A stretch of DNA of 64,000 nt from Vigna angularis (taxonomy: Eukaryota > Streptophyta > Magnoliopsida > Fabales > Fabaceae): the NCBI RefSeq assembly GCF_016808095.1, contig NC_068970.1:52044130-52108129 (forward strand), given 5' to 3'. Under the pieces are notes generated by a model that was given only the letters and a program-made list of their open reading frames with translations, did not search any database and was not told the origin of the DNA. Below are positions 22,826 through 36,580 of this stretch, piece by piece. The position numbers and the translations under genes were made by a program. Positions within the stretch are counted from its first letter, which is position 1. Each line of letters starts with the position of its first letter.

Positions 22826-24101
22826 TGTCAACACCCAATTTCGTCCAAGTAAGTAAATAAAAAAAAATAAAAAAAATAAGAGAATAATAATTAATGGTGG
22901 GTAAAAAGGATAAAATAATAATTATAATACTAGACACTATTTTTGAAATGTTAGTTTAATATGGTAATAATTTGAATCAATATTATGCTAATAATTATAA
23001 ACAATAATTAAAATAGTATATTAACATAATTTGTTGTGTCAGTTGCTTTTAAAGAGGAAAATATGATTTTAAAAATGGACAATTTTTTTGACAATAATTA
23101 TAATTAATGTCTTGAATATTATTTGATTTCTTTTTCTTGGAGCCAAGACATTTTCTTTCCCTATTTTGTTCGTTGCCAATTAATTCACAATTAAGGGTAA
23201 GATTACCATAATATTAAAATGTGTGTATATAAATACGCACACTATCATGGAAAAGGGGAGGATAGAAAAGAAAGGGGGAGAAAGACTCTGAAATAATAGA
23301 GAAAGAAAGAAAGAGAGTATAGAAAAAAAAATACCTTCTCACACACAAGGGTTCTGTCAAAGACAACCACCAAGGAAGCACTAAGGGAATATCAAAAGCT
23401 AAAAAGGTATGTTACTTCTACACCCTTATTTTTCTCTTTTTATTGTACTTGGAAGTTTTTTCTAAAAGGTATTATTTTTTCACTACACACAAATAATGTT
23501 GCTACACTTTAAATCATAGTTTTTTTTTCTATAAGTACTCGTCGGCCTATGGCCAGTTTCATTCCTTTTTTTTCCCACCATTTTTCAAATAAAAGATTTT
23601 CTTCAAAATAAAAAAAAACGATGTCAATCCGAATTGAGTTCACTTTTCAAAAATCCAAAATAATCCATAATAATTTTCAAACAAACTCACAAACCTTTTT
23701 CTAAATAAAGAACTACGTGATCCGTGATTGTCCATCATTGATGGATATACGTAGGAGCAAGGTCAATTCCTTTCGGTTTCATAAAACAAAAAGTATTTTT
23801 TTGGTTTCTTGTTAGTTTCTTTATATTATTATTTTTTAGGGAAAATTAAATATTTTGAAAAAACCACGTCAACTTTCTACATTTAATTAAAGGTACTGCT
23901 TTTAGGCAGGCGTAGTAGAGTGCTAATACCTTCCTTACTCGTAACCGATTCCCGAACCTAAAATCTAGTTTTCGCAGACCATGTCTTATTTTATGGTTTT
24001 CCATAGTTTTTTCATAATAAATTATGGTGGCGACTCCCAAAATTTTTTCTCAAACCCGTTTGTTTTCGGTTCGTCGTCCCGTCGTGATACCGATTGTGAC
24101 A
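22826..24101 (+). repeat. 3' LTR of the Ogre-type element
   Basis: 1276 bp, from tgtcaacaccc to gattgtgaca. It is collinear with the 5' copy and shows the empty site of the nested MULE. Confidence 0.88.
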
Positions 24102-25770
24102 ATATGATTAGAAATGCACAATTCAGAAAAAAAAGTATTATATTCCAGATTACATAATTGCAATTCATTTATATTTCAGATTATGTAATTTAAAATATAT
24201 ATTTTATTTTGTATTTTGAAATATACATTTCAAAATACAAAAATATTATTTATAGTCAGGTTGAAATTGTGGAGGTGCAGGAAGAAATGGATTATACGTG
24301 TAGAACAGGCCTAGAGCCCGCCAACCATTTTGTCAAACTGGATTTACTTTGTATTATGATACTTTTGTCGATCATATCACTATTTTATTCCTAATATCAT
24401 ATGAAGAACATCAATGCATATGTAGAGAACCAGTGTGTTGTATGATGGGTAAATCGGAATTAAAAAACTAGAAGAATCTAAAATGGATTATTGTGTTGGC
24501 TCTGACTTCAATTTTTTGGAGTTCCATATTAGTTGCTAAGTCATAAACCTTAAAATCCTACGAATGTTGTATTGGAGTTGAATCAAGCACGAAAATCCAT
24601 CAATTTTCAAAAGTAAATTTAATTTAATTTAATTAATATTCATTGCATCATCTAGCTTCAATACTGCATAACAGAAATATTAAAAATAAAGAATAATTAA
24701 TTTAATACTAGATACTTGTTAAGATCAAAACTTTATCTTAAAAAATAATTTAGCCATATGCCGTTCTTGAGTCGTCACGTCATAAAAACTTACCCTTCTT
24801 TGGATCCGTTTGGTTAAACTTTTTTTAATAAAGTAATAATTACGTCTGGATGAACTTATTAACAATAATTGTTTTTCACAAAAAAATAGGCTAAGTTAAA
24901 GAAATAAAAAAACAATTTTAATTAAAGAGAAGTACCTTTTTTTTTTACTGTAAACAAACACAGCTTAACTGTTGTTTGTATGAGAATCATTTAAAAATAA
25001 AACACTTCTTAACAATATTTATTTTTTTACATAAACAAAGAGACCCTTTATCGTATTATCTTTTGAATGAATGAGCATTTTGTTTTTCAAAATAAAAATT
25101 GGTACAGTTCAATAGTCATGCAATTAGTATAAGTTTATAACTGTGTATTTGTTTTGAGACAAAAAGTGTCAATTGAAGGAACATGGAAATAGGTGGTAGG
25201 GGGTAGCTGTAGTTGTTAAATTGACCAAATGGTGCGACATTAGCAGTTATCGAAGTCATTTTGGACGTAATAATTTAGACTTGTGCATGTTTTACCTCAC
25301 TTTTGTTTTAAGTGTGAGAATATGATAAGGATAGAATTGGTGCTACAGAGTGTAGGTAACAGGTGTACTTTTTTTAAGACCACAAGTTTAGTTGCACGCA
25401 ATCTTTTAACTAATCAAAACAAGTTTACCACTCAATCACTTCATTAAACTAATTATTGGACTCATCCAACTATACTCCACAATGTCGCATTTCTAATCAC
25501 TGGATTACGACAACCCTCCTTCTTCAAATCAATTTCATTTTGATAAATCCGCCGAAAGTTTAAGTGTATTTTTATGGACTACTCTCACTTCTTTTTGTGG
25601 CGGATTGAATATTCATCTTTGAACTTATAGACCACTTTGATTTCTCATATTTTCAACATAAATATATTTTTCTTAAATTATATTTAATCTTATATCACTT
25701 AAAAATAAAATAAATTTATAATATATAAATCAATGTAAAACTTATTTTTTAATTGTGTAATTTATTTAAA
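24102..25770. other. AT-rich spacer
   Basis: No gene recognised. A short open stretch at 24247-24390 with an acceptor-like 'cag' at its start has no family resemblance. A near-perfect palindrome gtattttgaaatatacatt and its complement lies around 24211-24240. Confidence 0.4.
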
Positions 25771-25872
25771 GCATATGCAAATGCCAAATTGCAGCATGAA
25801 AGGGAGCACATTCTTGAATTGGAATCTCAGTTGTATAAAAATTATGATGAGTTGAATAGTTTGTTTTTGTAA
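25771..25872 (+). pseudogene. Orphan last-exon-like piece (coiled-coil character)
   Basis: An open stretch of 33 codons ends in TAA, preceded by 'tttatttaaag' and with an alternative acceptor 'ttgcag' inside at 25794. It reads like the end of a coiled-coil protein, with Leu/Glu/Gln heptad-like spacing (HEREHILELESQLYKN). No upstream exons were found between it and the Ogre-type element. It may be a relic of a gene broken by the repeats, or chance. The family is not recognised. Confidence 0.25.
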
Positions 25873-28800
25873 AGTGATGATTATTACTATCACTTTCAGC
25901 CTATTATGAAACCTAGAGGAGTGTTCCTATGTGTTGATGCTTGCTAGCCGTTTTGTCTGAAGTATTCCAACAGGAAAAAGGCACTAAATTATGCATAATG
26001 CCACCATTCTTTCTTTCTTTCTCTCTGTAATATGACTTTGGTATCAATGATCATCTTATCCACCCAGACCATGTTTAAGTGCGTATTAGGTGATCCTTTT
26101 AATTCTTTATAATGCAAATTTTGACCATTGAAATTTGGTGTTTGATCTCTTTTTAGTTTGTTTTCAACCTGGTGGTAGGTTAATTATTCCCAAAAGCTAC
26201 AACAAGTCTTTTACTTTGGACTTTGGATCTCTGCAAATTGAGTTAGAATATTTTTAAGCATATTGTTTGAATTTTTCTCCTCGATGTGTAGTGGGGCATT
26301 AGTTTAGTGAGTGTGAGTCTGTCATTGATATTAGTATAATATACAATACTTTTCTATGCAAATTAATGTCTACAGTGTCTTTCTTTGAAATATCAGTTGA
26401 CATTCAAAATTATTGAAACTCAAAGAATCAAGCTTTCCCGCGGACGAATTCCCCCATTTCTGACTTTCTTACACATGAAAATACAGAAATAAAAACATTA
26501 CAAATTCAAGTTTTATAAAGGTATACTCATTCCAAAAGCTTAGGTTTTGCCTTTTATACAAATTTTGAACTTTTAATCATGTGTTATCCAAATGTAACCA
26601 TGCTAAGACATTTGAAGTGGATGAAATCATTTTGGGTGTTCACACTTCCTGATGTTATCAAGGTTTTGGGGAATACAATATCTAATCACATAAAGATTTA
26701 ACAATACCTTTTATCCAAAAATTTATTGGATCTAAAGAGAAGAAGTTCACTATAGAACTACGATATCAATGAGATTTGAGTCTAATCCCATAAAGAATTG
26801 ACATCACTATCTACTGAAAACTCAACTATACTTTCTCATTTTTATCTAATGTGGAACTTAAACTCATACTTGAAACTCTAACAAAATTATGAGTCTTCAC
26901 TTTTATATAGTATTCTAATTTTTTTTATTTTTATCTAATGTGTAACATAAACTTATACTTGAAATTCTAGCAACTAGATCAATTTATAATATATAAATAG
27001 ACGTAAATCATATAAAACAATTTTATATGATTGAATTAGTCTTAAAGTTTTATTAAACCTTTTTATTTTTTTAAGAAAATTACACATTGTTTTTGAATAT
27101 ATGGTGACCTGAAGATGTCATCTGAAAACAGCTCAAGTAAAGAAAAGAAAACATGGAGTGGTGATTAGAAGAGAAGGAAGTAACATGGGAGGAACTTCAA
27201 CAAAGACATAAACCCACTTTTGAGTTTGTTTTCTGAACCAGCTTTTTCTTTGGACGGTCGAGAAAGAAAGCGATAGAAGGTCACGTAAATTTCACAAACC
27301 CTCTTCTTTCTCTGTTTCTTCATTTCTATTTGGTCGGTGGGTGGTCACCACCAGCATATGCCCTTGTCTTACGTAAATTATTATACAAATTCTATTGTAT
27401 TTTGATTAATGACACATTTTATCATTTAAATTTTACATTTTACTTGTTTCAGTTTAAAAAATAAATATAAATGAATTTAATACTTTAGGAAAACATACAT
27501 AGCGAGAATGAAATTTTAAGATTTTAAATTAGGTAAAAATATCATTTTATATTTAAAATATTGTTTATTTTAGAATATGGAATTTTGTGAATGATACGAA
27601 ATTATTGAATAAGAAGAAATAACTTGTGAAATATTATACCGTTTGATAATAGTGTTGGAATGTAGTAATATTTCCTCTGTTTAATGAGTAATGTGGTTTG
27701 CTTATGGGACAAGTTGAGAAAGCCCAAATGGCATAGTAGAAGTTTCAACGATGAATAGAAGGTATACACGCAAAAATGACGAAGAGCTTACATGCAGAGG
27801 CTTGGTGACCTGCGGAATCGGTAACCCAGCCCAACCACAATGAGAACCTTCTAATCCTTTTGGTGACTCCTTGCAATTTAATGCCAACCATATATCTTCA
27901 AAATTTGTGGCTCAACGTATGTTTGACCAAAATATGTTCCATTATCAGATATTAATATATTACTTAGATTTAAGACTTTACTTCTACAAAATGTTATCAA
28001 ATATATTTTTAATCAGATTTATTACATCTATAATATCATTTATTATCATTATTTTCACGTATAACAATTTATTACATCTATTATGATTTTTTATTGCTTG
28101 TATTTTCTTTTTATATTCAAGCATATTTTACTTCTGTAAAAACAATTTTGTTTTCATACTTTCAATTCAAAATTTCTACGTAAGTTTTCTTTCTCTTGCA
28201 TTTTATCAAACACTCACATCTATTAAGTTAAGTTGACCTTAATGTTATTTATTTTTAATATTTTTAATTAAGCTTTCAACGCTTAATTTTTTTCATTAAT
28301 TAGATGATATTATTATTATATTACACTGTCATCTTGCTTATTTTTCTTGCTAAGATATTTGAAGTTCAATAAACAAATAAAAATTACTTTATATTATTGC
28401 AACGTATTTTTGTATATTAATTATAGAACCTCATATTTCTTAATAAGTAGAGTAAAGTAAAAAGATAATGTAACAAAGTAACAATCATATCATCTAATTA
28501 TTAAAAATAATAAATAAAACTCAATTAAAAGAAATAAAAGTTTTAAATATTCACTATACTAATAAAATTTCAATTAATTATAACGGATTTTGATCTTAAT
28601 TTTATATATATATGTATATATGTATATTCTTTATTACATTACGTCATACTTAAAATCGTATTGTGATCAATGTGGAATTGGTAACTTAGTAAATAAGAAT
28701 AATCATTTTCTTATCATTTTCACAAAAAATATAATAAATAAAAATATGAAATAAAATTGAAAATATCACATATATGAAAATTTCAAACTTAAATTATTTT

Positions 28801-30180
28801 GATAGTCTTCGTGTGAAGGAAACAGATCGAGAGAGAGAAGAAGATGCTGAGTTCCAGACAATAAATAAAGTTGCACATTATTTCAGCTACGAATAGTGAA
28901 TTGAGTAAAAGGTTCAAAAAGGGTAGGCAACGATACATGGTTATGTTAGAATTTTTAAACTTTAGTTTTCAAATAAAATATAAAAATTATATTTGATTTG
29001 ATTAAATTCTAATTTGTCATAAAATTTGAACTAACTAATGTTAGTTTGATTTGTGTAATTTATATTACTATAAAAATTGTAAACAAAAAATTTATAAAAT
29101 TTTATTAAATATTTTATTATAGAAAATTGTAAAATAGATATATCTTATGAAATCTTTAATATTTCTATAGAACTCATTAGATATGATGACGTATAGTTTG
29201 ACATTTCGCACATCTTAAAATACATTTATCATTTATCAACTTATGAATTGTTTTATATAATTATTATATATAATCTAAATTTTATTTTATACAGATAAAT
29301 AAATTATATAATCATATCAGTAAAAATTATATTCTAAAATCGTTATAATAATTTGATAAGTACAATATAATTTTATACTATAAAATAACAATTACAACAT
29401 AAATTTATATATGTTTGGTTTTGTTAATTACCTCTGCATATTGATATGATGTAAACAAATTTAATTTTGATATTTTTATTTAAGTGAAAAAATAGGGTTA
29501 ATGAGCTATTTCACTTACAAGTGATTTTCTCTTCTTTTGATTAAGATTTTTAATTCAATCGATATTCTTGGTGAGACATTAGTCTTTTTACGCATTGTTT
29601 CTCACTCAAGATTTTATTATTTGTATGACATACTTGTTATATGATTACATGTATAAATAAAACGGAAATGTATTCTTAAGTTGATCTTGGCAATGTTTGA
29701 TATATAAAAACATGATTGTTGAGCTTAGAAATAGTTAAAATATTTGAATGTTATAGTGATGGACAGAGAAAGAAAATAAAGTTGAATAATTTGTAATCGA
29801 TTATTTTTTGGGTAATTTTCTGAATAGATATAAATTTGAATAGCGTTGTGTGACATAAACGTGTTATAGGTTGATAGTCAAAAGAAAGGAAAAATGTTGG
29901 AAAAATGAGATGCAGGGTCGGTCCTGTTGAAGTAGAACACGCAGACCAGCCAAACATATGTCGACACTACTTCTTGTTTACTTAAGCTGTCCTGTTTCTA
30001 CTGTATTATTTCCATGGAACACATGACAGCCAAATAAAATATAAACGTGCTTTTTATTATATTCTTTAGTTAAATACCCATTTTCAACCAACGATTTTCT
30101 TTCAAATTAAAAGATTGAATATAAACATTCTTACTTAAATGTCCTTATTAATAATGAATAGATTATATTTTATTTAAAAA
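25873..30180. other. Long AT-rich spacer
   Basis: No complete gene seen. A local duplication of about 46 bp occurs near 26840-26890 and 26930-26975 ('tttttatctaatgtg...tacttgaaa'). A minus-strand open stretch at 27702-27887 has non-random composition (GLEGSHCGWAGLPIPQ) and a donor-like gtaagc, but no recognised family. Confidence 0.45.
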
Positions 30181-30189
30181 TAAAAGGGA

Positions 30190-30640
30190 CGACGTACGTG
30201 AGAGTGGATAATAAGAGTGTCCGGTTGCTCAAGGTACCAAACCGGTTCCTTTCCGTATTATTGAGCCCACGTGTCCCACTGCTGACGCAATTAATAGTAT
30301 CTCGTATGTTCCCATTCAAGTCCAACCTTCCTAAAAAAAACAATAGAAAAAAGAGCACAAGATGCATGCCATGATTTTCAATGAAAAAGCAATTGATGCT
30401 TGTGTGGTGGGCCACGTACGCAAGTGTTTCCGTCAAAACCCCCATACGAAATCATACTTTATCACTGCTTTATTCGTTGTCACTACGTGAGAAGACAGCT
30501 ACCTCTTACACGTGTCAGTGACAGCTGTCCGCCTCTCTCCTGCTCCGCCGTCTCTCTCCGCTCCTTTCGTCACCATCTTCAACCTATCAAACCCCAAACC
30601 TTCCTTCAAATCCGCCTAATCTCCGTTCACAATATATATT
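30190..30640. promoter_or_regulatory. GC-richer island with clustered ACGT (G-box/ABRE-like) cores
   Basis: Within about 330 bp there are gacgtacgtg (30191), cccacgtgtc (30266), gccacgtacg (30411), ctacgtgag (30483) and acacgtgtca (30508). A CT-rich stretch resembling a 5' leader follows at 30530-30620. ACGT-core sites are bound by plant bZIP and bHLH factors. No coding sequence follows on either strand within reach, so the target is unclear; it lies downstream of the MYB gene. Confidence 0.35.
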
Positions 30641-30649
30641 TTTGAGATA

Positions 30650-32060
30650 TATAATTATATATTACTTTTTATTTATCATCTAAAGTTTAAATGTAAAAAC
30701 TAACAAATACGGTAGTTTTTCTTCATCTCAACGGTCATTGTCATTTCCATCTTACCTCTTTCACATTTACTTCAAATATAAATACATGAATATAAATCAG
30801 TGAAAATTGATTGAAAAATAATCATATAATTGACAAAAAAAAAGTTATATTAATTTGTGTACTATATGATTCTCCGATCCGGACTGACTATCTATACAAT
30901 CAAAAACATTAAGATGATCATATATAAGAGATTAAGTGACTCTATCATACATATCAAATCATGAATATTAGTTTAGAATAAAACATGATTAACCCCAATT
31001 GAATCATGATTAAACCGTCAGTAGTCCAAAACTCATTCTAAAATTTTATAAATATATATTTAAAATAAAAAGATAGATTGCATTTATTATTCACTAATTG
31101 ATGAACTAGTGGAACATTATTAACTTACAAATAATCTCCAAATTGGATCAAATCATTTTAGAGGATGAATAATAACAAAGACAAGCCTTAGACACAACTT
31201 AGAAAACATATAACTTCAACCTTGTAATCGAAACAATTTAAATCTTAAAAAGTACAGATAAATATAAAAAAAAATCTTTTAATTAGAAAGGAGATGAGAA
31301 ATTTTAATTATATGAATTTTTACACAGTCATCTAATATGAATCAACCAACACCTTCACAATTTTTTTTAGTAAATAAAAAGGAATTATCTTTTAGTAAAT
31401 ATCATGGAATAAACATTTTTTATGATTACAAACAAATTTTATATTGTTAATAAATTTTACTACCAATTAAATTGATAGATTTTTTATATTTCATAATTTA
31501 TTAAAAATATCAATTCATCGATGATTTATACCAATAAATTTTGACCTCCAATCATTTTAATTTTTTTATAGTGTTATTTCAACTTAATCAATCATATAGT
31601 GTTAAGAATGTAAACATGTAAATATTAAAAAAAAATGCTGTATATATATAATACCTTATGTGGCTTGAAAAAGATTGATTACGTGTTGCTGCTTTCTTTT
31701 TACTAGCATATTCAGTGCATTGATTATATAATCCGATTAATAGATGCTAATATTAGGAAGAAAAGGGAAATGCACAGTAACATATCAATAATAGAAACTT
31801 TAAACAATAAATAATTGGAAGAGGATAAGGACCTTTATTATATACTGTTACTTCCTAACACATAGAAAGCCTCAAAGAAGAAAGTCAACTATCAACTATC
31901 AATACTATTAAAAACAGAGAAAATGTTACATGTATCAACACAATCCCTCGTTGCAATTATCTAGCAAGCCCAGATAAATCAATGCTAGTAGGAATTAACG
32001 AATCATTCGGTTGATTCACTTTTGTTTGACATGATTGTTTCATTCTGTGAATTCATTAAC
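30650..32060. other. Spacer and presumed MYB 3' flank
   Basis: AT-rich, no gene seen. The last 150-200 bp before 32063 would hold the MYB 3' UTR on the minus strand. Confidence 0.4.
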
Positions 32061-32062
32061 AT

Positions 32063-33418
32063 TTATATGAACTCATTAACACCTAACATGTCTGGCATTT
32101 CAATTAATCTCAACAAGTTGCTGCTCACATAGCTTTCTATCTCATCCTCAGTACTGCTACTTCCATTGACGTACGTCGAGTTCGAATTTAACGGCGTGGG
32201 GCTTGACGAAGGCGTTGAGATAACCGAAGCAAAGCTGAAGTTCTGATTGCTGTTATGGGAATGGTTATTATAGGTTGAGGATTCGGAAGGGTCCATAAGA
32301 TTTGCGTCATAATCGGAGCCATGGTAGTTATAGCTTGGTAATTGAGCAACATAGCTAGTATCGATTACGTTGCATTGTAATTCACTTGGTTGAGAATGTT
32401 GTTGGAAGGAGGAGTCATGGAAAACAGAAGGGTAAGGGTTCATATTGCATTCAAGAAACTGTTCTTGAGCGAAAGGCATTGACAAGGAAGAACAAGGGGG
32501 ATTCATTGTATCGATATCGTCTGGTGTTTTACATGGTTTTTGAGCAAAGTCCTGAGTCTGTACCAGGTGTGGAATTTGGTTAATTTGTGGATCACAGAGC
32601 AAGTTGTATTCACAATTTTGTGGACAGACGTTGACGTTTTCACGATGCTGAGAAGAAAAGAGCGATGAAGCAAGCTTTAAAAGTTCAGGGTTCACCATTG
32701 TCTGTGTACCGAGGAGTCTTTGGATGTTCATGTGTGTCGGACCATAAAGGGATGAACTTAGGATGGAAGAGAGGTCCAAAAGATCAAGCCTTGGCCTATG
32801 CGTTACAGGGTCAATTCCCATCCTCAGAAGCCTTTTTCTAATGTGGGTGTTCCAGTAATTCTTGATTTCATTGTCTGTTCTTCCAGGCAAACGAGAAGCA
32901 ATAGCCGACCACCTACACACAATCCAAACATACCAAGTTACAAAACCCTTCTTTCATCACTTTAATGAATAACAACATTTGACTCATGCTGACAAAAGCA
33001 ACATATTAACCAAGAGACTTACTTGTTTCCGAGAATGCTATGTAGTTGTATTATGGTCTCTTCCTCTTCAAAAGTGAATCGACCACGCTTTATATCTGGT
33101 CGGAGATAGTTTGTCCATCGGAGGCGACAACTCTTGCCACACCTCTGCAACCCTATTCAGCAAGAAGAAAAAAAAGCAAAAGCAATTTATGTTAGCTCAA
33201 GTACAAAGTGTACAACAAAAGGCAAAAGGTACTTTTTCGTGCGTGTGCGTAATAATGTTAATTTTTGTTAGAAAAGATGACATACCAGCATTCTTTGGAA
33301 GTACTCTCCAATTGCCGTAGCCATGTTTCTGAATGTAATCAACGAGTTTCTGGTCTTCTTCTGTAGTCCAGGGTCCTTTCTTGAGGCCATTTTTGTCACA
33401 ACAAGGTGATCTACCCAT
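32063..33418 (-). CDS. R2R3-MYB transcription factor, MYB41/MYB102-like (subgroup 11)
   Basis: Three minus-strand exons: 33418-33286 (133 bp), 33152-33023 (130 bp) and 32912-32063 (850 bp). Splice sites are GT-AG and the total is 370 residues plus TAA. The 133/130 bp pattern is standard for plant R2R3-MYBs. It starts [19 protein letters not shown]2 and R3 carry the spaced Trp residues (R3 begins with a hydrophobic residue, as usual) and end in [20 protein letters not shown]. After the DNA-binding region, [17 protein letters not shown] matches the signature I associate with the MYB41/49/74/102 group. The rest is Ser/Asn/Gln-rich, typical of an activation region. Such proteins act in the nucleus in drought, wounding, cutin and suberin responses; that role here is inferred. 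Confidence 0.92.
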
Positions 33419-33528
33419 TGGTAGCTCTCTCGGTTTTGAAGTTGGCGTGATGAAGAGATGTGAGAAAATAGAGAAAGGGTTAATTGTGATGTTTTGTACG
33501 AGACTGAGAGGAACGTACTTGGCTGTTG

Positions 33529-33536
33529 TATAAATA
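33529..33536 (-). promoter_or_regulatory. Candidate TATA element of the MYB gene
   Basis: On the coding (minus) strand this reads tatttata, about 110 bp before the start codon. On the + strand it is a perfect tataaata, so its orientation for this gene is the weaker one. Confidence 0.35.
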
Positions 33537-33539
33537 GCA

Positions 33540-36161
33540 ATTAAGGAGAAGAAGGGTAAGAAAAAGGAGAAGTCAATTGGATTTGGTGCCGGCCTCTGTT
33601 ATCTCTTCTGCTACGTGTCTTCTTTTCCCATCCTTTATTAAATTTTCCTTACGTGCTTGCTGTTTATTTCTATCTTGCATTGCAAATCACAGGTTTACTG
33701 AAAAAAAAATAACATCTTTACTTTTCTGCACACGTTGAAATTTGATGTTGTTTTCATATGTGCGCTTCGTATTCGTACATTTCTGATTTACTTCTAACAT
33801 TATCGAGGAGTCAAACCATCGTTTTCCGGAAAGTGTGACGCTTAGCTTTCTAGATTCATATTAGCTGTAAATCAACACATCGCAGGCCACGTACCCCCCA
33901 ACAACACATGTCTTTCTTTCGGATTCCATGTTGCAGAGGAAATCTTCTTATTTACTTCTGATTTATACTTAGTTATGTAAAAATAATTCTCAAATGTATA
34001 ATTACATATATATATATATGTGATTAATCTTAAGATACCAATAACTTTTTTATTAATGCTGTAGGGAATCTAATCTGTTATAAACAAGGTCTTGTGTTTG
34101 ATATATGATAAACGGAAAGAAATGAGTTAACGGATCCAAAATATGTTTTAGAAATGAAAAAATTAAGTTTCATGAAAGTTATCTCGTTTTATATTTTATT
34201 AATTATAGAAGCCAAATTTAATGTTGCGATTTACATTTTCTTATATTTTTTAAGATGGAAACATTTATGCTAAAAGTCAAATCACCCAAAAAGTCAATAA
34301 ATATGATTCATTTTTTTATATCTACATTTTTTTTAATTTTACCTTTCTAGTAATTTTTTTAAAAATTTAATCGTTTTTTTAAAATATAACCACTTTCTTT
34401 GAATTAAATAAAAAATATCATATATAAAATAAATAAAAATTATCTATAATCAAATTGCAAAATTTATTTATATTTATGTTTATAACTATAATTTCATTAT
34501 CTTTTTAAATTATAAAAACGTTGTGTTTTCATCAGTTTCAATAAAAAAGATACCTTTAAATTGAAGTTTTATTTTAAAGCACAATTTCAATATTTACTGA
34601 AAAAAGTTAGAAATCTTAACCTTACTCTAATTTATATGAGATTAAATCGTGTACCAAACATATGAAACTAAGGTACACTAATTTATAGCAATAATTTTAT
34701 GGTCTCAACGCTCATAGTTATCAGTCTCGTCCACCTCAAAGCTCAAAGCCACCATTGTCGTTGCTTAAAACCGAAGCACTGTTGGTTGAGAAATGCATGG
34801 CAACGCGACGTACAAATTCAGATGTTGCATTATTATCTCTTTTACACATTACTTATTAAATATTAGAGTAACAGAAAAAGGTATAAAAGATTGGATAAAT
34901 AATTATGTAGATTAAAAGAAAAGGCCTTAAAACATGTTTTTCTCGTCCATTTTGTTGTAGTGATGATAACATAGTTGAATGAATATTTGAAGAGAACAAT
35001 TTTGTCGTGTCGATCACCGCCCCTATAGAGATGTGAGTGTGTTTCAGGCGTAGTCAAAGTTGGGATTTTGTTTGTGTTTGACTGAAAGTTAAATAACACG
35101 TTTTAATTTATTTTCTGAGTTCCCAGTCTGAACTGGAACAGTGCGGGTCGGAATAGGAAGAGCATTCGACAACCCTAACCTTTTTCACCACCAAATCAAT
35201 CATTTAAGAACTCCAGGTTTTCTTTTCTCAATATTTTATAACAATAATATAATTTCTTATTTTTCAAAAACTCTGTACAAAATGTAAAAACATACTTTAA
35301 AAATCAATCACGCGCGTAATTCATTGCACATGTTCTCTCGTTGTGTTATTTTCATACTCAATATTTAAGCCATTTTTTCAAATCACATTTATTCTTTTTA
35401 GTATACACCTTTCCAGTGGTAGGGTACATGACATGAATTTCAATCGAATCATGTTAAACCTTGATTTTTTTATTTATTTATATTTACTTTGAAATGATTT
35501 TAAATTATTTTTATGTCTAAAATTTGAGTAAGAGTTCTTAAACGTTAAAACAATACATATTTATTGTTTACTCCGAAAATTGATTTTTTGATCTCGCATT
35601 TGCCTGAAGTTGAACTTTTTATCTTTTTGTATAAGAGTCATCTTTTTTTCTAAATTAACAAATGAATAATCACAAATAAAATATATAATCAATTTAATAT
35701 AATAAGTATTGATATATTTAAATTTTAGTATAAAACAAAAATTACAATTTTAATATAAAATTTTAATTTCCCTAATTTTGTCTAAACTCTATTAATAATT
35801 CAGGTAATTAAACACGTGAATATGCAGGTGATACACGTGACAATCACTACCTATTCAGTTATCTTCATCATTAATAGAATTCAAACAAAATTAATAAAAC
35901 TTATTATTATTAAGACTATTAAACAAAAATGCAGAAAACTTATTATTACTAAGACTGTAATTATTTTTATTATAATAAAAATGAAATATGGCAATATTTA
36001 TTGTACTAAACTAAATATTTTCACTAAAAATAGTATCAAAAGATATATGCAATAGAAATGAAGTGATAAGTATCACTTGTGTAAATAAAAAATAAAACTG
36101 AAATCAGAAATCAATAGACACCATTTCCTCTTGGGTCTTTGGATCCGCCATTTCACTATTT
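33540..36161. other. MYB upstream region and AT-rich spacer
   Basis: Contains the presumed MYB promoter (33420-34000, with acacgttg, tacgtgtc and ccacgtac ACGT-core sites near 33614, 33731 and 33888), then AT-rich DNA with no recognised gene or repeat. Confidence 0.45.
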
Positions 36162-36580
36162 CACTACAAGAAAACATAATTACCTTCCAAATATCAATGT
36201 CAGTAATTACGATAATATTTGCACTAGTTTATTGACTCTAACATAACACAAAACTTATATTAAACATAGTCAAAATCACTTTTAAATTTTTTTAATAAAT
36301 AAATATTTTGTGTTATAGTTTCAGTTTCACATAAATAGTCAGTTTAGTTGATTCTAATGCAACGCAAAAACTTAAATCTATTTTATAAAAAAATTATAAA
36401 TGTAAAACTATTTTTAATTTCTTTTAATAAATATTTTAAGAATTTTTTTAATTATTACCTGATCATTACCTATAATAATCAATCCATCGATAAACTAAAA
36501 TTAACAATATACTATTTTAACATATTTTACTATTTTTTTATCGACAAATATTTTCATTACTAACTTACCATCGTAGTTAT

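Larger units (their letters stand above)
14234..24101 (+). mobile_element. Gag-only Ty3/gypsy element of the Tat/Ogre type, with nested insertions
   Basis: Two direct LTRs flank an internal region of 17999-22825. The LTRs start tgtcaacaccc/tgtatcaacac and end ttgygaca. The PBS-like sequence tggctactccactggagac begins two bases after the 5' LTR, and this form is known from Ogre elements (tRNA-Arg type). A purine tract (aaagaggagcagc) precedes the 3' LTR. Inside is a leader of about 2.5 kb, a broken gag, and two tandem-repeat arrays; no protease, reverse transcriptase, RNase H or integrase remains. Flanks read atata and atatg, a near-match target duplication. It is a deletion derivative that could only have moved using proteins of a relative. 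Confidence 0.85.

Noticed and set aside
27702..27887. Minus-strand exon-like stretch with GLEGSHCGWAGLPIPQ
   Set aside because: Composition is suggestive and a donor-like gtaagc follows, but no family, partner exon or start could be supported.
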